The notes under the pieces: model-generated
Told to the model about the DNA's origin: nothing
Database searches by the model: none
The model's input: only the letters and a program-made list of their open reading frames with translations
Shown: positions 1-10,198 of the stretch, in pieces
Numbering within the stretch: position 1 is the first letter of the stretch
Layout: the number at the start of each line of letters is the position of its first letter
DNA from: Prochlorococcus marinus str. MIT 0912
Lineage (GTDB): Bacteria; Cyanobacteriota; Cyanobacteriia; PCC-6307; Cyanobiaceae
DNA length: 64,000 nucleotides
Direction of reading: 5' to 3'
NCBI RefSeq assembly: GCF_027359595.1
Contig: NZ_CP114783.1
Location: forward strand, 806,001-870,000
Position numbers and translations under genes: made by a program

Positions 1-402
1 ATTAATAACAGGGATAGTTGCCCACTCTGCATATTCTTCTAGTTCTTCATGAGAAAAAGTACGAATTGCAAGAACATCACAATATCGACTCAAAACCCTT
101 GCGGTGTCTTTTATCGGTTCACCTCTGCCAAGTTGTGTGATTTGAGGATTCAAATCAACAGTCTGACCTCCCAACCTTGCCATTGCAACTTGAAAACTCA
201 CTCTTGTCCTAGTGGAGGCTTTTTTGAATATCAATCCAAGAACCCTATTCCCTAGGTCTATTCTTCTATTACCTATTTTTAGCTGTTTCGCTAATTCAAA
301 TAAAGATAAAATCTGATCACTATTTAAATCAGATGAAGAAAGAAAGTTCTTCTTACTAAAAGTGGTTAATTTAGAAGCTAAGCCAGAAGATACTGAAGCC
401 AT
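1..402 (-). CDS. argF: Ornithine carbamoyltransferase, N-terminal part (cut by window edge)
   Basis: Converts ornithine and carbamoyl phosphate to citrulline in arginine synthesis; cytoplasmic. Only the first 134 codons are in the window, reading from an ATG at 402 down to base 1 without a stop. The carbamoyl-phosphate binding motif STRTR is visible near residue 63 (context KKASTRTRVSF), followed by the family pattern MARLGGQTVDL. The N-terminus carries a short extension (MASVSSGLASKL) before the conserved core. It lies downstream of ftsH on the same strand, separated by a 54-bp spacer that holds a perfect hairpin. Identification is secure; the C-terminal ornithine-binding half is not seen. 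Confidence 0.93.
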   Translation of the reverse strand, partial: MASVSSGLASKLTTFSKKNFLSSSDLNSDQILSLFELAKQLKIGNRRIDLGNRVLGLIFKKASTRTRVSFQVAMARLGGQTVDLNPQITQLGRGEPIKDTARVLSRYCDVLAIRTFSHEELEEYAEWATIPVIN

Positions 403-415
403 AAATAAGCCTCAA

Positions 416-442
416 ATATCCTTTATCGGAGATAAAGGATAT
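416..442 (-). terminator. Perfect 12-bp hairpin between ftsH and argF
   Basis: ATATCCTTTATC, a 3-nt loop, then GATAAAGGATAT form a perfect 12-bp inverted repeat. On the minus strand it follows the ftsH stop and precedes argF. Only a short T run (TTT) follows it, so it could be a weak terminator, an attenuating or processing hairpin, or an operator for argF. The stem is seen directly; its role is inferred. Confidence 0.55.
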
Positions 443-456
443 AAAAGTCAAGTGTT

Positions 457-2331
457 TTAATTCAAAACTTTTTCAGGCATGACGCTACTTGAAAGCATTT
501 CTTTAAGTTCATCTCCCTCTATTACTTCCTTCTCAAGGATTTTTTGGGAAATATCTTCTAATAATGAAAGATTATTCTTAAGAATGTTTAAGGCACTTTC
601 ATGTGCATCATCTACCAAACTTCTGACTTCTTTATCAATTGCCTGTGCAGTTGCATCACTTAATTCTCTTCTTGGATTGTTGTTACCACCGAGGAATTGT
701 CCACCTCCCTGCTTGTCATATGCTAATGGGCCCAAAATATCACTCATTCCATATGTACCTACCATTTGTTCTGCTAGATCAGTAGCTCTTTGTAAATCGT
801 TTGATGCTCCAGTGGTAATTTTTCCAAAAATGATTTCTTCTGCAGATCTACCACCTAAAAGAGTAGCTATTTGGCCTTGTAAATCTTCTTTAGAATTTAA
901 AAATCTTTCCTCAGTTGGCAATTGAAGGGTATAACCCAACGCACTCATTCCTCTAGGAACAATTGAAATTTTTGCAACTTTGCTACCACCTGGCATCAAG
1001 TGACCAACAATTGCATGACCAACCTCATGATAAGCAACAATCTTTTTCTCATCATCTTGAAGAACTCTACTTTTTTTCTCTAATCCAGCTACAACCCTTT
1101 CAATTGCTTCGTTTAAATCTTTTTGCTCAACAGAAGTTCTTTTGCCTCGGGCAGCAAGAAGAGCTGCTTCGTTAACCATATTAGCCAAGTCAGCACCAGC
1201 AAAGCCACTAGTTGCTTGAGCAATGCGATCTAAATCAATTTCATTAGAAAGTTTAACTTTTTTTGTATAAATTTCTAAAATCGTCTTTCTACCAGAAAGG
1301 TCAGGTCTATCAACAAGTACTTGTCTATCAAATCTGCCTGGACGCAATAGGGCTGCATCTAAAACTTCAGGTTGGTTAGTTGCGGCAAGAACGATAACAG
1401 GTTTATCAGTTGAAGCAAAACCATCCATTTCAGTAAGAAGTTGATTAAGAGTTTGCTCTCTCTCATCATTTCCACCCACAACACCCATAGACCCTGATCT
1501 ACTTTTGCCTATAGCGTCAAGTTCATCAATAAATATTATGCAAGGAGCTTTTTTCTTAGCTTGTTCAAACAGATCCCTAACTCTTGCAGCACCTGCACCA
1601 ACAAATAGTTCTACAAATTCAGAACCAGAGATAATGAAGAAAGGTACTTCAGCCTCACCTGCAACTGCTTTAGATAAAAGAGTTTTACCTGTACCTGGAG
1701 GTCCCACCAGAAGAACACCTTTAGGAATCCTTGCACCTATATCTGTGTATCTTTGTGGCTTTTTGAGAAAATCTACAATTTCAGTTAATTCGTCTTTTGC
1801 TTCATCTACGCCTGCAACATCTTCAAAAGTTACCTTTGATTCGTCATCTGGAACATAGACTTTAGCTTTGCTTTTCGTGAAACTAAGCGCTCCTTGAGCT
1901 CCACCACCACCCATACTTCTACGAGCAAAAAACTGTAAGACAAGTATGAAAATCAGCGGTGGTACAACCCAACTAAGGATAGTGGTAAATATATTTGGTT
2001 TCTTAGGAGGAGCAGCTGCAAACTCAACTCCTTTCTTCTCTAACCTTTGAGGTAGCTCCATATCAAAAATTGGAGTTGTTGCTAAAACAGATGGTGCACC
2101 TTCTTCAACTGTGGAAAGTTCGTACCTGATCTGATCTTGAGTTATGTATGCACGCTTAACTTCACCATCATCTACTTGATTTATAAAAAGTGAATAAGGA
2201 ACTCTTGGAACTTGTGTATTTTGACTTGGGAAAAAGCTACTAAAGAGAAGAAGCGCTCCAAAACCTATGAGAACTAAATTAATTATTCCAAAACGTCTAT
2301 TTGGTTGATTTTCGTCCTGTCGTATTGGCAT
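457..2331 (-). CDS. ftsH: ATP-dependent zinc metalloprotease FtsH
   Basis: Membrane-anchored AAA+ protease; in cyanobacteria FtsH complexes degrade damaged photosystem II D1 and other membrane proteins. Residue order: TM1 about 16-32, a lumenal/periplasmic loop, TM2 about 116-135, AAA module with Walker A GPPGTGKT at 210-217, Walker B FIDELDA, and a C-terminal M41 peptidase with the zinc motif HEVGH (an HExxH with Val instead of the common Ala). The start is set at MPIRQDENQ (2331), which matches the usual cyanobacterial N-terminus; an in-frame ATG 33 nt upstream (2364) adds 11 unlikely residues. The 624-residue length is normal. Cyanobacteria carry several FtsH paralogues; which one this is cannot be decided here. 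Confidence 0.95.
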   Translation of the reverse strand: MPIRQDENQPNRRFGIINLVLIGFGALLLFSSFFPSQNTQVPRVPYSLFINQVDDGEVKRAYITQDQIRYELSTVEEGAPSVLATTPIFDMELPQRLEKKGVEFAAAPPKKPNIFTTILSWVVPPLIFILVLQFFARRSMGGGGAQGALSFTKSKAKVYVPDDESKVTFEDVAGVDEAKDELTEIVDFLKKPQRYTDIGARIPKGVLLVGPPGTGKTLLSKAVAGEAEVPFFIISGSEFVELFVGAGAARVRDLFEQAKKKAPCIIFIDELDAIGKSRSGSMGVVGGNDEREQTLNQLLTEMDGFASTDKPVIVLAATNQPEVLDAALLRPGRFDRQVLVDRPDLSGRKTILEIYTKKVKLSNEIDLDRIAQATSGFAGADLANMVNEAALLAARGKRTSVEQKDLNEAIERVVAGLEKKSRVLQDDEKKIVAYHEVGHAIVGHLMPGGSKVAKISIVPRGMSALGYTLQLPTEERFLNSKEDLQGQIATLLGGRSAEEIIFGKITTGASNDLQRATDLAEQMVGTYGMSDILGPLAYDKQGGGQFLGGNNNPRRELSDATAQAIDKEVRSLVDDAHESALNILKNNLSLLEDISQKILEKEVIEGDELKEMLSSSVMPEKVLN

Positions 2332-2436
2332 TAGCAAAAATTTAATTGCCCCTAAGTTAATCAACTTTCATGCCAAATCGACTTGTTTAACTGGAGGGAG
2401 ATCCGAACGAATATCTAATACTAAAAAATAAACCCA

Positions 2437-3531
2437 CTAAAAAAGTAGTCGCCAACAAAGATCTTCTACTTTTCGATCTAAAAAAGAATGTTGCAATTTG
2501 TAGGTAGAACTGATTGATTCAAATCCAAAACTGTTCAGAGGACTCATTGCAGACTTTCCTCCCAAGAGTTTTGGTGCAACAAAAACAACTAATTCCTGAA
2601 CACAATTCGCCTTAATTGCACTTGTAGCTAATTGAGGGCCACATTCCCAAAGAATTTTATTGCAGCCTTTTTTCGCTAGAGAATTTAGCAATTCAGCTGG
2701 ATCATTCGTATTTAGTCTTAATTTCTCTGGACCATCTGGTAAATCAGAAAAGAAAGATTCATCACCCTCTGGCCCATAAGCAATTATTGTTCTCGCAATT
2801 TTTGTATCCCAAAGTTTTGCATCTTTAGGTAAATTTAATGATCTTGAGAAAATGACCCTTAAAGGTTCAGGATTTGATAATCCTCTTGAAGTCAAAAGAG
2901 GATTATCGAAACGTACTGTGCCGCCTCCAACTATAACGGCATCACAATTAGATCTAATTTGATGAACCGAGTTCCTCGCAGGGACATCTGTTATCCACTT
3001 GCTATTACCATTTGGCAGTCCAATTCTTCCATCTAGGCTCATTGCCCATTTAAGAATTCCCCAAGGACGTCCATTACGAACTCGAAAACTAAATTCGCGA
3101 TTAATTAATTCACATTCTTGACTCAAAACCCCCTCAATAACTTCAAGTCCAGAGTCTTTTAATCTTGAAATTCCATTTCCTGAAACTCTAGGATCAGGAT
3201 CGACCATCCCAACAACAACTCTTTTTAAACCTGCTTTAATTATTGCTTCTGTGCAAGGAGGTGTTAAACCTTGATGACAGCAGGGTTCTAAAGTTACAAC
3301 GATTGTTCCATTAGCCGACTTTTTTCCCGCTTGAGAAAGTGCTTCTATTTCAGCATGAGGGTTCCCTGCTCCTGTATGGAATCCCTCCCCAACAAGTCTT
3401 CCACCCGAATCCAAAACAATTGATCCTACAAGGGGATTTGGACTTGTCTTACCTGCTGCTAATAAAGCTAATTGGATTGACCGTCTCATCCACGGAATCC
3501 ATATTTTTTGATCCTCAGGCAAATTAATCAT
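2437..3531 (-). CDS. ribD: Riboflavin biosynthesis bifunctional deaminase/reductase RibD
   Basis: Catalyses the pyrimidine deamination and the ribosyl reduction that follow GTP cyclohydrolase II in riboflavin synthesis. The N-terminal deaminase domain shows the zinc site HAE (59-61) and PCCHQGLTPPC (83-93). The C-terminal half is the RibD reductase domain (MSLDGRIGLPNG, VGGGTVRFDNPLL). At 364 residues it is a full two-domain protein. It sits two bases from the DUF3122 gene on the same strand, so the two probably share a transcript; ribF, the next step toward FMN/FAD, is 6 kb away. Confidence 0.94.
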   Translation of the reverse strand: MINLPEDQKIWIPWMRRSIQLALLAAGKTSPNPLVGSIVLDSGGRLVGEGFHTGAGNPHAEIEALSQAGKKSANGTIVVTLEPCCHQGLTPPCTEAIIKAGLKRVVVGMVDPDPRVSGNGISRLKDSGLEVIEGVLSQECELINREFSFRVRNGRPWGILKWAMSLDGRIGLPNGNSKWITDVPARNSVHQIRSNCDAVIVGGGTVRFDNPLLTSRGLSNPEPLRVIFSRSLNLPKDAKLWDTKIARTIIAYGPEGDESFFSDLPDGPEKLRLNTNDPAELLNSLAKKGCNKILWECGPQLATSAIKANCVQELVVFVAPKLLGGKSAMSPLNSFGFESISSTYKLQHSFLDRKVEDLCWRLLF

Positions 3532-3533
3532 TT

Positions 3534-4028
3534 TTATTCAGCTAATGATCTCCATTCACTTACTAAGTATGGCGGGATTGGTAAATCATTTATCAAGCCA
3601 GGCAATCTGAGTCTCAATGGTCTATTTTTATCCAACTGAGCTATCAAATTGCTTAGGTCAAATTCTGCAGCTGAATCATTCAAAGTTTCAACTTTGAATT
3701 TACTGTTTTTTGATATGTCTTTTAGATCCCAAGTCTTCCGCCCGGAGTTAACTATCAAGTCAGTTGGATGATCAATCCTTAATGAACCTGGATAACCCAC
3801 AATTCTTAAAATCAATTTTTTGGAATCTTTGGAACTTGGATAGACGATAATTTGCCAAGTTTGGTAATCCAAGTCCTTGAGGCTCTCTAAGCTCCTTTTA
3901 ATCTCTTTTTTCTGATCATTTAAATTAACTTTTGAATCTGCATAGATTTCATTTACACTAGAAAATAAACAACAAAAAATCAAAAGCAAAAAAATTATTA
4001 GGCGAAATAAATTACGAAATCCTTCCAT
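3534..4028 (-). CDS. DUF3122-like exported cyanobacterial protein
   Basis: No biochemical role is known to me. The start chosen at 4028 (MEGFRNLF) gives a classical signal sequence: basic N-region, a hydrophobic Leu/Ile/Phe core at residues 7-23, then a small-residue region ending near IYADS, so an exported protein is likely. The mature part resembles the cyanobacterial DUF3122 family, with YQTWQIIVYP near the front and LRLRLPGL near the end. An in-frame ATG at 4064 would add 12 residues before the signal peptide. With the 4028 start the gene overlaps the end of the upstream 95-residue gene by 17 bp, suggesting translational coupling. Family assignment is from memory of the pattern. Confidence 0.8.
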   Translation of the reverse strand: MEGFRNLFRLIIFLLLIFCCLFSSVNEIYADSKVNLNDQKKEIKRSLESLKDLDYQTWQIIVYPSSKDSKKLILRIVGYPGSLRIDHPTDLIVNSGRKTWDLKDISKNSKFKVETLNDSAAEFDLSNLIAQLDKNRPLRLRLPGLINDLPIPPYLVSEWRSLAE

Positions 4029-4299
4029 CACTAATATCGTAATCTTCTGATTCAAGTAGTGCATCTAATGCTATTGCAGAACGAACTAGTGACTGATATT
4101 TCTTAATGATACGTTGATTATGTTCAATTATTTTGGAAGGGTCATATTTATCTGAATGATTAATATGATTTTCAAAGGCTTGAACACCATCGTCCATCAA
4201 TTCTAAATCTTTTTGTTGCTTAATCAGAGCTATCAAAATTTCATGCAGTCGTGATCTTCTGACCAAGTGTTCCTCAGCTTCATTTTTTTTAAGATTCAC
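4012..4299 (-). CDS. Small conserved hypothetical protein (95 aa)
   Basis: Not recognised as a characterised family. The protein is 95 residues, charged, predicted all-helical and without signal peptide or membrane segment; the C-terminal part is acidic (LESEDYDISDG). It is first in the same-strand run hypothetical-DUF3122-ribD-ftsH and is divergent from cobL across a 98-bp AT-rich gap that should hold both promoters. Its end overlaps the start of the DUF3122 gene, which supports it being translated. Confidence 0.7.
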   Translation of the reverse strand: MNLKKNEAEEHLVRRSRLHEILIALIKQQKDLELMDDGVQAFENHINHSDKYDPSKIIEHNQRIIKKYQSLVRSAIALDALLESEDYDISDGRIS

Positions 4300-4397
4300 A
4301 AAACTTTCAAACTAACTATTGAAGTTTTAGTTGATTTTCATCAAAAAAATAGTAAAGCTATAAAAAAGAAATTTTTCTACGTAAATTTATTTAAACC

Positions 4398-5683
4398 ATG
4401 CCTAATGAGTCAAAGCAGATACACGTAATAGGAATTGATACTTCATGTGCTGAAAGTTTTTTTGAAGCTAAAAAAAAACAAATTTTTAAAGCTGAGAGAG
4501 TCGCAGGACCACAAAGAATTTTAGATTCATTCAAAACTTGGTTAAAAAATAAAGATATAAAAAATCAAAAGTTTGAGTTCATTGCAACTGACAAACTAAA
4601 TGAATTTATAGATCTATTAAAAAAAGAAAGAAAAAAACAATTGTATTTTCTGGTGGTGATCCTCTTTGGTTTGGAATTGGTAGATTACTAATTCAAAATT
4701 TTCCTTTATCAAAACTTTATTTTGAGCCTGCAGCCACCTCTTTCCAACTAGCTTTTTCCAGACTTGGCAAACCTTGGCAAAACACACAATGGATCAGTCT
4801 TCATGGAAGAGACCCAATTTCATTTGAAAAAGTCATTAAAAAGCTGCCTTCTTCACTTGTGGTTTTAACTGACTCAAATAGAGGGGGGGCTAAAGAGGTT
4901 TATGAATTACTGCATTCACTTAGGCTTGAAGGGAAATATGATTTTTGGACTTTTGAAAGACTTGGATACCAAAATGAAAGAATCATAAAAATTAATTCAA
5001 TTCAGGATTTTCCAATAGATTTAGATCCATTGCATCTTGTTATTCTTTTTGAAAAAGAAAAGCCTCTAATAAAATCAAAAGATTTACCTTTATTTGGAAT
5101 TGATGATTCTATTTTTCTTCAATATTCAGACTGCCCTGGGTTAATGACAAAAAGAGAAATTAGAGTTCAACTTCTTTCCGAGCTTAATCTCCCAAAGCAA
5201 GGAGTAATTTGGGACATAGGTAGTGGCGTTGGGAGTATTGGTTTGGAAGCCTTAAGAATATCTCCAAATCTTAAATTATTATCCATTGATAAAAGGGTTG
5301 GAAGTAAAAATATAATTAAAGAGAATGCAATAAGAATTGGTGTTAGACCATCATTGATAATTGAAGACGAAGCATTAAATATATTCAAAGAAAACAAAAT
5401 AACACCTAATCTTTTACATCCAGATAGAGTTATTATCGGAGGTGGTGGCTCAAACTCAAATTTAATTCTTGAAAAAGTATTGAGGCTAATAAATAGTCCC
5501 TGTATAATAGTCATACCACTGATATCATTAAAATCAATATCAAAATTAGAGTCGATTTTAAAGCCTAAAGTACATAAGCTATCTATTAGTCAACATCAAT
5601 CATATAGAGGTGTAAGTATTGGAGAAGATATAAGATTATCCCCTTTAAATCCTGTCTTTATTTTAAAAGGTGAAATTCAATAG
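4398..5683 (+). pseudogene. cobL: Precorrin-6Y C5,15-methyltransferase (CbiE-CbiT fusion), frameshifted at a poly-A run
   Basis: CobL methylates precorrin-6Y at C5 and C15 and decarboxylates the C12 side chain in corrinoid synthesis. The first frame (4398 to about 4637) encodes the start of the CbiE domain (IHVIGIDTSC, ERVAGPQRIL). Homology resumes in the -1 frame from base 4637 with TIVFSGGDPLWFGIGR and continues to the stop at 5683, including the CbiT SAM-binding motif DIGSGVGSIGLEAL. The join falls exactly in a run of seven A at 4631-4637; eight A would restore one frame of about 429 codons. A strict reading gives a 97-residue fragment and a separate 274-residue ORF starting at a GTG at 4859. 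The cause may be a real mutation, slippage decoding or a homopolymer error. Confidence 0.85.
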
Positions 5684-5686
5684 TTT

Positions 5687-6595
5687 TTATGTTTTATCAG
5701 GTTTCGCAACGTGGGGTAGTCCCCAACCTAATTTATTTCTTAGAACTTGAAAGAACTCATGATCTGAAAGTCTAATGAACTTAACTGGATGATCACTTTT
5801 TCTAATTAAAACTCTATCCTCTGGCCAGACATAACAGCCGGCACTTCCATCTACCACCATCATTAATCTTTCTGGTGTGGCAGGAAAAACTGTTACTGGC
5901 TCTTCATTACTAAAGACAAGAGCTCTTGATGCCAAGGAATGAGGAGATACAGGGGTAAGCTGCAAAACCGGACAATCAGGAGTAATTACTGGGCCTCCAG
6001 CACTTAGTGAATAAGCTGTTGAGCCTGTGGGAGTTGAGAGAATTACTCCATCTGCAGAAATATCTACGGGCGCATGCCGGCCAACAGAGATCTCAAAATG
6101 ACACATACTTGTCATAGGTTCTCTATGTAATGCCATTTCATTAAGGCAAAGAGCTTCCCATCTACATTGATCACCTCTCATAACACTTACCACTAGGCTT
6201 GTTCTCTCTTCAATATTCCATTGCCTTGCAATTAAATGTTTGAAAATCTTATCTATATCTGAAAGATATGCCTCAGCTAAAAACCCTAAATGTCCTGTAT
6301 TTATTGTGAGTATAGGTATACCCAATGGTGCAGTTTGTCTTGCTGCAGACAATACCGTCCCATCCCCTCCTAATACAACGGCAAACAAAATTGAAGAATC
6401 AAAGCCATCTGGAATACATGAGTTGTATCCTTGTGAACTCATATATTGATCAGGATTTGTAAAACCTAATAATCCACCTACGCTACTAACTCTGACAACT
6501 TCAAAACCAGAATCTTCTAGTTTCTTTTGAAAAGTTTTTGCTGTCTCCACAGCAAGCTCTTTCCCGTCATTAACGATCAGTCCTACTCGGGGCAC
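5687..6595 (-). CDS. nadK: NAD kinase
   Basis: Phosphorylates NAD to NADP with ATP or polyphosphate; in photosynthetic cells it feeds the NADP pool for ferredoxin-NADP reductase. The diagnostic GGDGT motif is at residues 76-80, followed by [10 protein letters not shown] and the substrate-binding stretch [16 protein letters not shown]. The 302-residue length is typical. It is convergent with cobL, whose stop is only 3 bp away. Cyanobacteria often carry two NAD kinase paralogues; which one this is is not resolved. Confidence 0.93.
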   Translation of the reverse strand: MPRVGLIVNDGKELAVETAKTFQKKLEDSGFEVVRVSSVGGLLGFTNPDQYMSSQGYNSCIPDGFDSSILFAVVLGGDGTVLSAARQTAPLGIPILTINTGHLGFLAEAYLSDIDKIFKHLIARQWNIEERTSLVVSVMRGDQCRWEALCLNEMALHREPMTSMCHFEISVGRHAPVDISADGVILSTPTGSTAYSLSAGGPVITPDCPVLQLTPVSPHSLASRALVFSNEEPVTVFPATPERLMMVVDGSAGCYVWPEDRVLIRKSDHPVKFIRLSDHEFFQVLRNKLGWGLPHVAKPDKT

Positions 6596-6690
6596 CGATC
6601 ATGCTTCACAAACTATTGGTCAATATTAGCAATTAAATGTCAATAATATTTATTTAATACAATTAAAAATTAATTCAAAAATATTTAACT

Positions 6691-7698
6691 TTAAAATTGT
6701 TCTAAAAATCTGAGATCACTTGTATATAACTTTCTAATGTCATCTACGCCATGACGAACCATGCAAAATCTTTCCACGCCAAGTCCTGCAGCAAATCCAC
6801 TATATTTTTCTGGATCAATCCCTAATTCTTCTAGAACGGCAGGATCTACCATCCCACAACCCATAACTTCTAACCATTTTCCCCTCCATTGAACATCAAC
6901 TTCTGCTGATGGCTCTGTAAATGGGAAATAACTAGCTCTGAATCGAATAGGAAGATCTCCAAAAAAGGCTTTTAAAAAAGCCATTACTGTTCCTCTTAAA
7001 TGACTAAAGTCAAGTTTTTCATCAATTGCTAAGACTTCAATCTGATGAAAAACAGGCGAATGAGTAGCATCAACGGCATCTCTTCGATAGACACGACCAG
7101 GAGAGACAATTCTTACGGGAGGCTTTTTACTTTCAAGGCTTCGAATTTGAACAGGCGAAGTATGAGTTCTCAAAAGGTATTCACCTCCCAAATAAAAAGT
7201 ATCTTGCATATCTCTTGCCGGATGGTCAGGTGGAATGTTTAGTGCCTCGAAATTGTAATAATCATTCTCTATCTCAGGTCCTTCAGAGACTTGGTAACCA
7301 AGGCCTAAGAAAAGATCAATTATTTGCTCAGTAGTTGTTATTAAAGGGTGCCGATGTCCTTGAGAAATACCTGTTGGAGGCGCTGTAACATCTATAGTTT
7401 CTTTTATTAATATCTGATTTAAAGCTTGAGCTTTTAAAATTTCAAGCTTTTCCTTTATTAATTCTTGTAATTGAGTTTTTAAAACGTTCGCTCTTTGACC
7501 AATTAAAGGTCTTTCCTCATTAGAAAGACTTTTCATTTCTCCTAATAGAAGTGAGAGTTTTCCTTTCTTTCCCAGGAAACCCAACCTTAATTTCTCTATT
7601 GATTCAGAATTTTCAGCAGCAGATATATCTTTTGCTGCTTTGCTTTCTAGAATTTCAAGCTCATTCATGAGCTGTTTTAGGGTTAATGCTGAACTCAA
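6691..7698 (-). CDS. pheS: Phenylalanine-tRNA ligase alpha subunit
   Basis: Catalytic subunit of the alpha2beta2 class II synthetase charging tRNA-Phe. The N-terminal 80-90 residues form the helical coiled-coil arm. The class II core follows, with GHRHPLI, the motif 2 region [24 protein letters not shown] (long motif, recognisable around residues 195-220) and the motif 3 region [20 protein letters not shown] near the C-terminus. The 335-residue length is normal. The beta subunit gene pheT is not in this window. It is divergent from surE, with a 68-bp gap. Confidence 0.95.
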   Translation of the reverse strand: MSSALTLKQLMNELEILESKAAKDISAAENSESIEKLRLGFLGKKGKLSLLLGEMKSLSNEERPLIGQRANVLKTQLQELIKEKLEILKAQALNQILIKETIDVTAPPTGISQGHRHPLITTTEQIIDLFLGLGYQVSEGPEIENDYYNFEALNIPPDHPARDMQDTFYLGGEYLLRTHTSPVQIRSLESKKPPVRIVSPGRVYRRDAVDATHSPVFHQIEVLAIDEKLDFSHLRGTVMAFLKAFFGDLPIRFRASYFPFTEPSAEVDVQWRGKWLEVMGCGMVDPAVLEELGIDPEKYSGFAAGLGVERFCMVRHGVDDIRKLYTSDLRFLEQF

Positions 7699-7766
7699 TG
7701 AATTCCAATCTCGAGTACTAGTTTAATCGGCAACCTATCCAAGTTCAAAAAACTCATAGCTAAAAA

Positions 7767-8555
7767 ATGAAACCTTTGAGAATTTTAATTAGTAATGATG
7801 ATGGGGTTTTTGCAGAAGGGATAAGAACACTTGCCACATCAGCAGCGAGCAGAGGACATAAGGTTACTGTTGTTTGTCCAGATCAAGAAAGATCCGCAAC
7901 CGGTCATGGATTAACTTTACATTCCCCTATACGAGCTGAAAAAGCAGACGAATTATTTGGGAAAGGCATTAAAGCCTGGGGCTGTAGTGGTACACCCGCT
8001 GATTGCGTAAAACTCGCACTTAATGAACTTCTTGATCAAAAGCCAGACCTAATCCTTTCGGGAATAAATCATGGCCCCAATCTTGGAACTGATATTTTTT
8101 GCTCAGGCACTGTTGCTGCTGCGCTTGAGGGGACTTTGGATGGAATCCCATCTATTGCAGTAAGCATTGCCAGTTTTCAATGGAAAAGTTTTGGTTTTGC
8201 TGGGAAACTTGCTTTGGATATTGCAGAGAAATCAATCCAACAAAGTTGGCCAAAGAACTTACTCCTAAATTTAAATATTCCCCCTTGTGAAGAAAAAGAA
8301 ATGGGCGATTTGGTTTGGACAAGACTTTCAATCAGACAATATGAGGAGCAATTCATACGCAGGGTCGATCCAAGAGGTAACACTTATTTTTGGATGGCAG
8401 GAGAAGCTGTAAAAGATCTTCAATCAGCTGGAGAAGGACCTAAAGAATGGCCAAGTGATGTTTCTCAAATAGCTTTATGCTCTCCCTCATTAACCCCCAT
8501 TCAACCTGATCTTTTTTGGAGAGGGAATCTTGATGATTTGCCAAACTTAATATAA
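7767..8555 (+). CDS. surE: 5'/3'-nucleotidase SurE
   Basis: Metal-dependent nucleoside monophosphate phosphatase, linked in other bacteria to stationary-phase survival. The N-terminal metal site ISNDDG (residues 8-13) is the SurE signature; [12 protein letters not shown] and [10 protein letters not shown], with the metal-binding Asn, follow. The 262-residue length is normal. It converges on the DUF3611 gene with 3 bp between the stops and no visible terminator hairpin. Confidence 0.94.
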   Translation: MKPLRILISNDDGVFAEGIRTLATSAASRGHKVTVVCPDQERSATGHGLTLHSPIRAEKADELFGKGIKAWGCSGTPADCVKLALNELLDQKPDLILSGINHGPNLGTDIFCSGTVAAALEGTLDGIPSIAVSIASFQWKSFGFAGKLALDIAEKSIQQSWPKNLLLNLNIPPCEEKEMGDLVWTRLSIRQYEEQFIRRVDPRGNTYFWMAGEAVKDLQSAGEGPKEWPSDVSQIALCSPSLTPIQPDLFWRGNLDDLPNLI

Positions 8556-8558
8556 AAA

Positions 8559-9122
8559 TTAGCTTTTTCTAAAAATCCTTTGCAGTAACCATAAAGAAAA
8601 AATCAGACCAATCAAATGTGCAAACAAAACTTGGGTATTACTCAAGACAGAAAGCATTTCCAAAGAAGTAATTGGATAATTTTCCATTGCTCTCATACCT
8701 GTTCCAATGGAAATCCCAGGGGCTTGCATTGAAGCCTGCACGAACAAAGCTCCTGCTAAAGATTGATATCCAACCGATGAAAAAACCAATCCGACCAAAT
8801 CGACAATCAAGCCTCTCTTTAGTAATCGACTTGTTTCTCCTCTACTTGGGCGAGCCTCGCTACCTAAAGCTCTACCAGTCTTTACTATCAACCACCCTTG
8901 CCAAAGGCTAAATAGCAATAAAATGAATGCCAATGTCGTGAGAGACAAACCTGGCCCTAAGCCCAATGCTCTCTCTGAGTTTCTAGCTAAACTACTTCCA
9001 ACATTGTTGAACAACAAAACACCCACTACCACTACACCTAAAATTGTTTGAATCCAGAACCGAAGCCAACCAATTCTTCTCATTCCTAGAGAAAGCAATT
9101 GAAAGTCGCGTTGATCTGCCAT
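8559..9122 (-). CDS. DUF3611 family membrane protein
   Basis: A cyanobacterial/plastid-lineage integral membrane protein of unknown function. Four hydrophobic segments are visible in the order: about 16-38 (WIQTILGVVVVGVLLF), about 57-76, about 98-120 (LIVDLVGLVFSSVGY) and about 158-180. The start at MADQRDFQLL (9122) is preferred because the 14 residues added by an upstream ATG (9164) would run into ribF regulatory DNA. It is divergent from ribF, with 27 bp between starts, so the two promoters must overlap the opposite coding region. Confidence 0.8.
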   Translation of the reverse strand: MADQRDFQLLSLGMRRIGWLRFWIQTILGVVVVGVLLFNNVGSSLARNSERALGLGPGLSLTTLAFILLLFSLWQGWLIVKTGRALGSEARPSRGETSRLLKRGLIVDLVGLVFSSVGYQSLAGALFVQASMQAPGISIGTGMRAMENYPITSLEMLSVLSNTQVLFAHLIGLIFSLWLLQRIFRKS

Positions 9123-9149
9123 CACGATGAATAAGGTGATAAAACAAAT

Positions 9150-10103
9150 TTGCCATCTAAGCACAAAAATTGCACGTTTATCTTGATTCCTCTCTGTGCT
9201 CCTGAAAACGCGAAACTACCTACAGCGCTGGCGTTAGGTAGTTTCGATGGTCTTCACTTAGGTCATAAAAAAGTAATAAAAGCTATCTTAAAAGAGCCAA
9301 TTGGTGTACCAACAGTTGTAAGTTTCTGGCCTCACCCCCGTGAGGTTCTCTTTGGTGAATCTAGATTAAGATTAGATTTACCAAATGAAAAAACATTCCT
9401 GCTCGAGCCATTAGGAATAGAACAATTAGTTTTGGTTCCTTTTAATAAAACTCTTGCTTCCAAAAGTGCAGAGACATTTATAGATGAAATTCTAGTTAAA
9501 ACCCTTCATGCTAAACACATAGCAGTTGGAGAAAATTTTAGGTTTGGACGCAATAGGGAAGGTGACATTTCTACTTTAAAAAAGATAGGTGCATCACTAG
9601 GAATAAAAATTTCTATTATTCCAATCCTTGAAGACAATCATGGTCGACTCAGTAGTAGCAGAGTACGAAAAGCACTCAATGATGGTGATTTAAAACATGC
9701 ACAATATCTTTTAAAGCGTCCTTACACCTTTAGAGGGACTGTTGAGAAAGGCAGAGGTTTAGGTAAAAAAATTGGCTGGGCAACAGCAAATTTAAAAATA
9801 GATGGCCGAAAGTTTCTTCCATCAATTGGAGTTTATGCAGCATGGGCTTACATAGGGAACAAAAATGAACGTTTCTCAGCTGTTATGAATATGGGCCCTC
9901 AGCCTACTATTGATCCAAACTCCTCATCAGCCGTAGAAGTTCATCTTCTAGACAAAGAAATCAACCTATTAGGGCATGAATTAATTATTGAACCTGTGCA
10001 TAGAATTAGACTTCAAAAGAAATTTAAGAACATTGAAGAACTTAGCAAACAAATAAGTTTAGATGCAATTTTTGCAAAAGAAATTTTGACAAAAAAAAAC
10101 TAA
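9150..10103 (+). CDS. ribF: Bifunctional riboflavin kinase / FMN adenylyltransferase
   Basis: Makes FMN and FAD from riboflavin. The N-terminal adenylyltransferase domain carries the nucleotidyltransferase motif GSFDGLHLGH at residues 30-39 (given the ATG start), and SSSRVRKALNDGD is at the domain end. The C-terminal kinase domain shows GRGLGKKIGWATANL and YAAWAY. An in-frame TTG at 9183 (IPLCAPENAKLP) is an attractive alternative start because homologues begin about there. The gene ends in a run of nine A, which stays in frame, unlike the runs in cobL and trpC. Confidence 0.93.
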   Translation: MPSKHKNCTFILIPLCAPENAKLPTALALGSFDGLHLGHKKVIKAILKEPIGVPTVVSFWPHPREVLFGESRLRLDLPNEKTFLLEPLGIEQLVLVPFNKTLASKSAETFIDEILVKTLHAKHIAVGENFRFGRNREGDISTLKKIGASLGIKISIIPILEDNHGRLSSSRVRKALNDGDLKHAQYLLKRPYTFRGTVEKGRGLGKKIGWATANLKIDGRKFLPSIGVYAAWAYIGNKNERFSAVMNMGPQPTIDPNSSSAVEVHLLDKEINLLGHELIIEPVHRIRLQKKFKNIEELSKQISLDAIFAKEILTKKN

Positions 10104-10105
10104 AT

Positions 10106-10198
10106 TCAAGTAATTGTGGGATAAGCGTTAGACAGTCCCCAAACAACAAATAAACCTATGCCACCTAACAAAAAAACACCCCAAATAAGCACAGTCAT
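10106..10198 (-). CDS. Very small single-pass membrane protein (30 aa)
   Basis: On the minus strand an ATG at 10198 opens a 30-codon frame. It encodes one hydrophobic segment flanked by a polar tail (MTVLIWGVFLLGGIGLFVV, then a short SNAYPTIT end). An in-frame ATG at 10216 would add six residues. The size and single TM resemble the low-molecular-mass subunits of photosystems, cytochrome b6f or NDH-1, but I do not recognise it as a named one. It fills most of the ribF-thiE gap, where such a clean hydrophobic frame is unlikely by chance. Confidence 0.6.
   Translation of the reverse strand: MTVLIWGVFLLGGIGLFVVWGLSNAYPTIT

Noticed and set aside
4300-4397. Cobalamin riboswitch before cobL
   Set aside because: The 98-bp gap is nearly pure A/T with no B12-box-like sequence.
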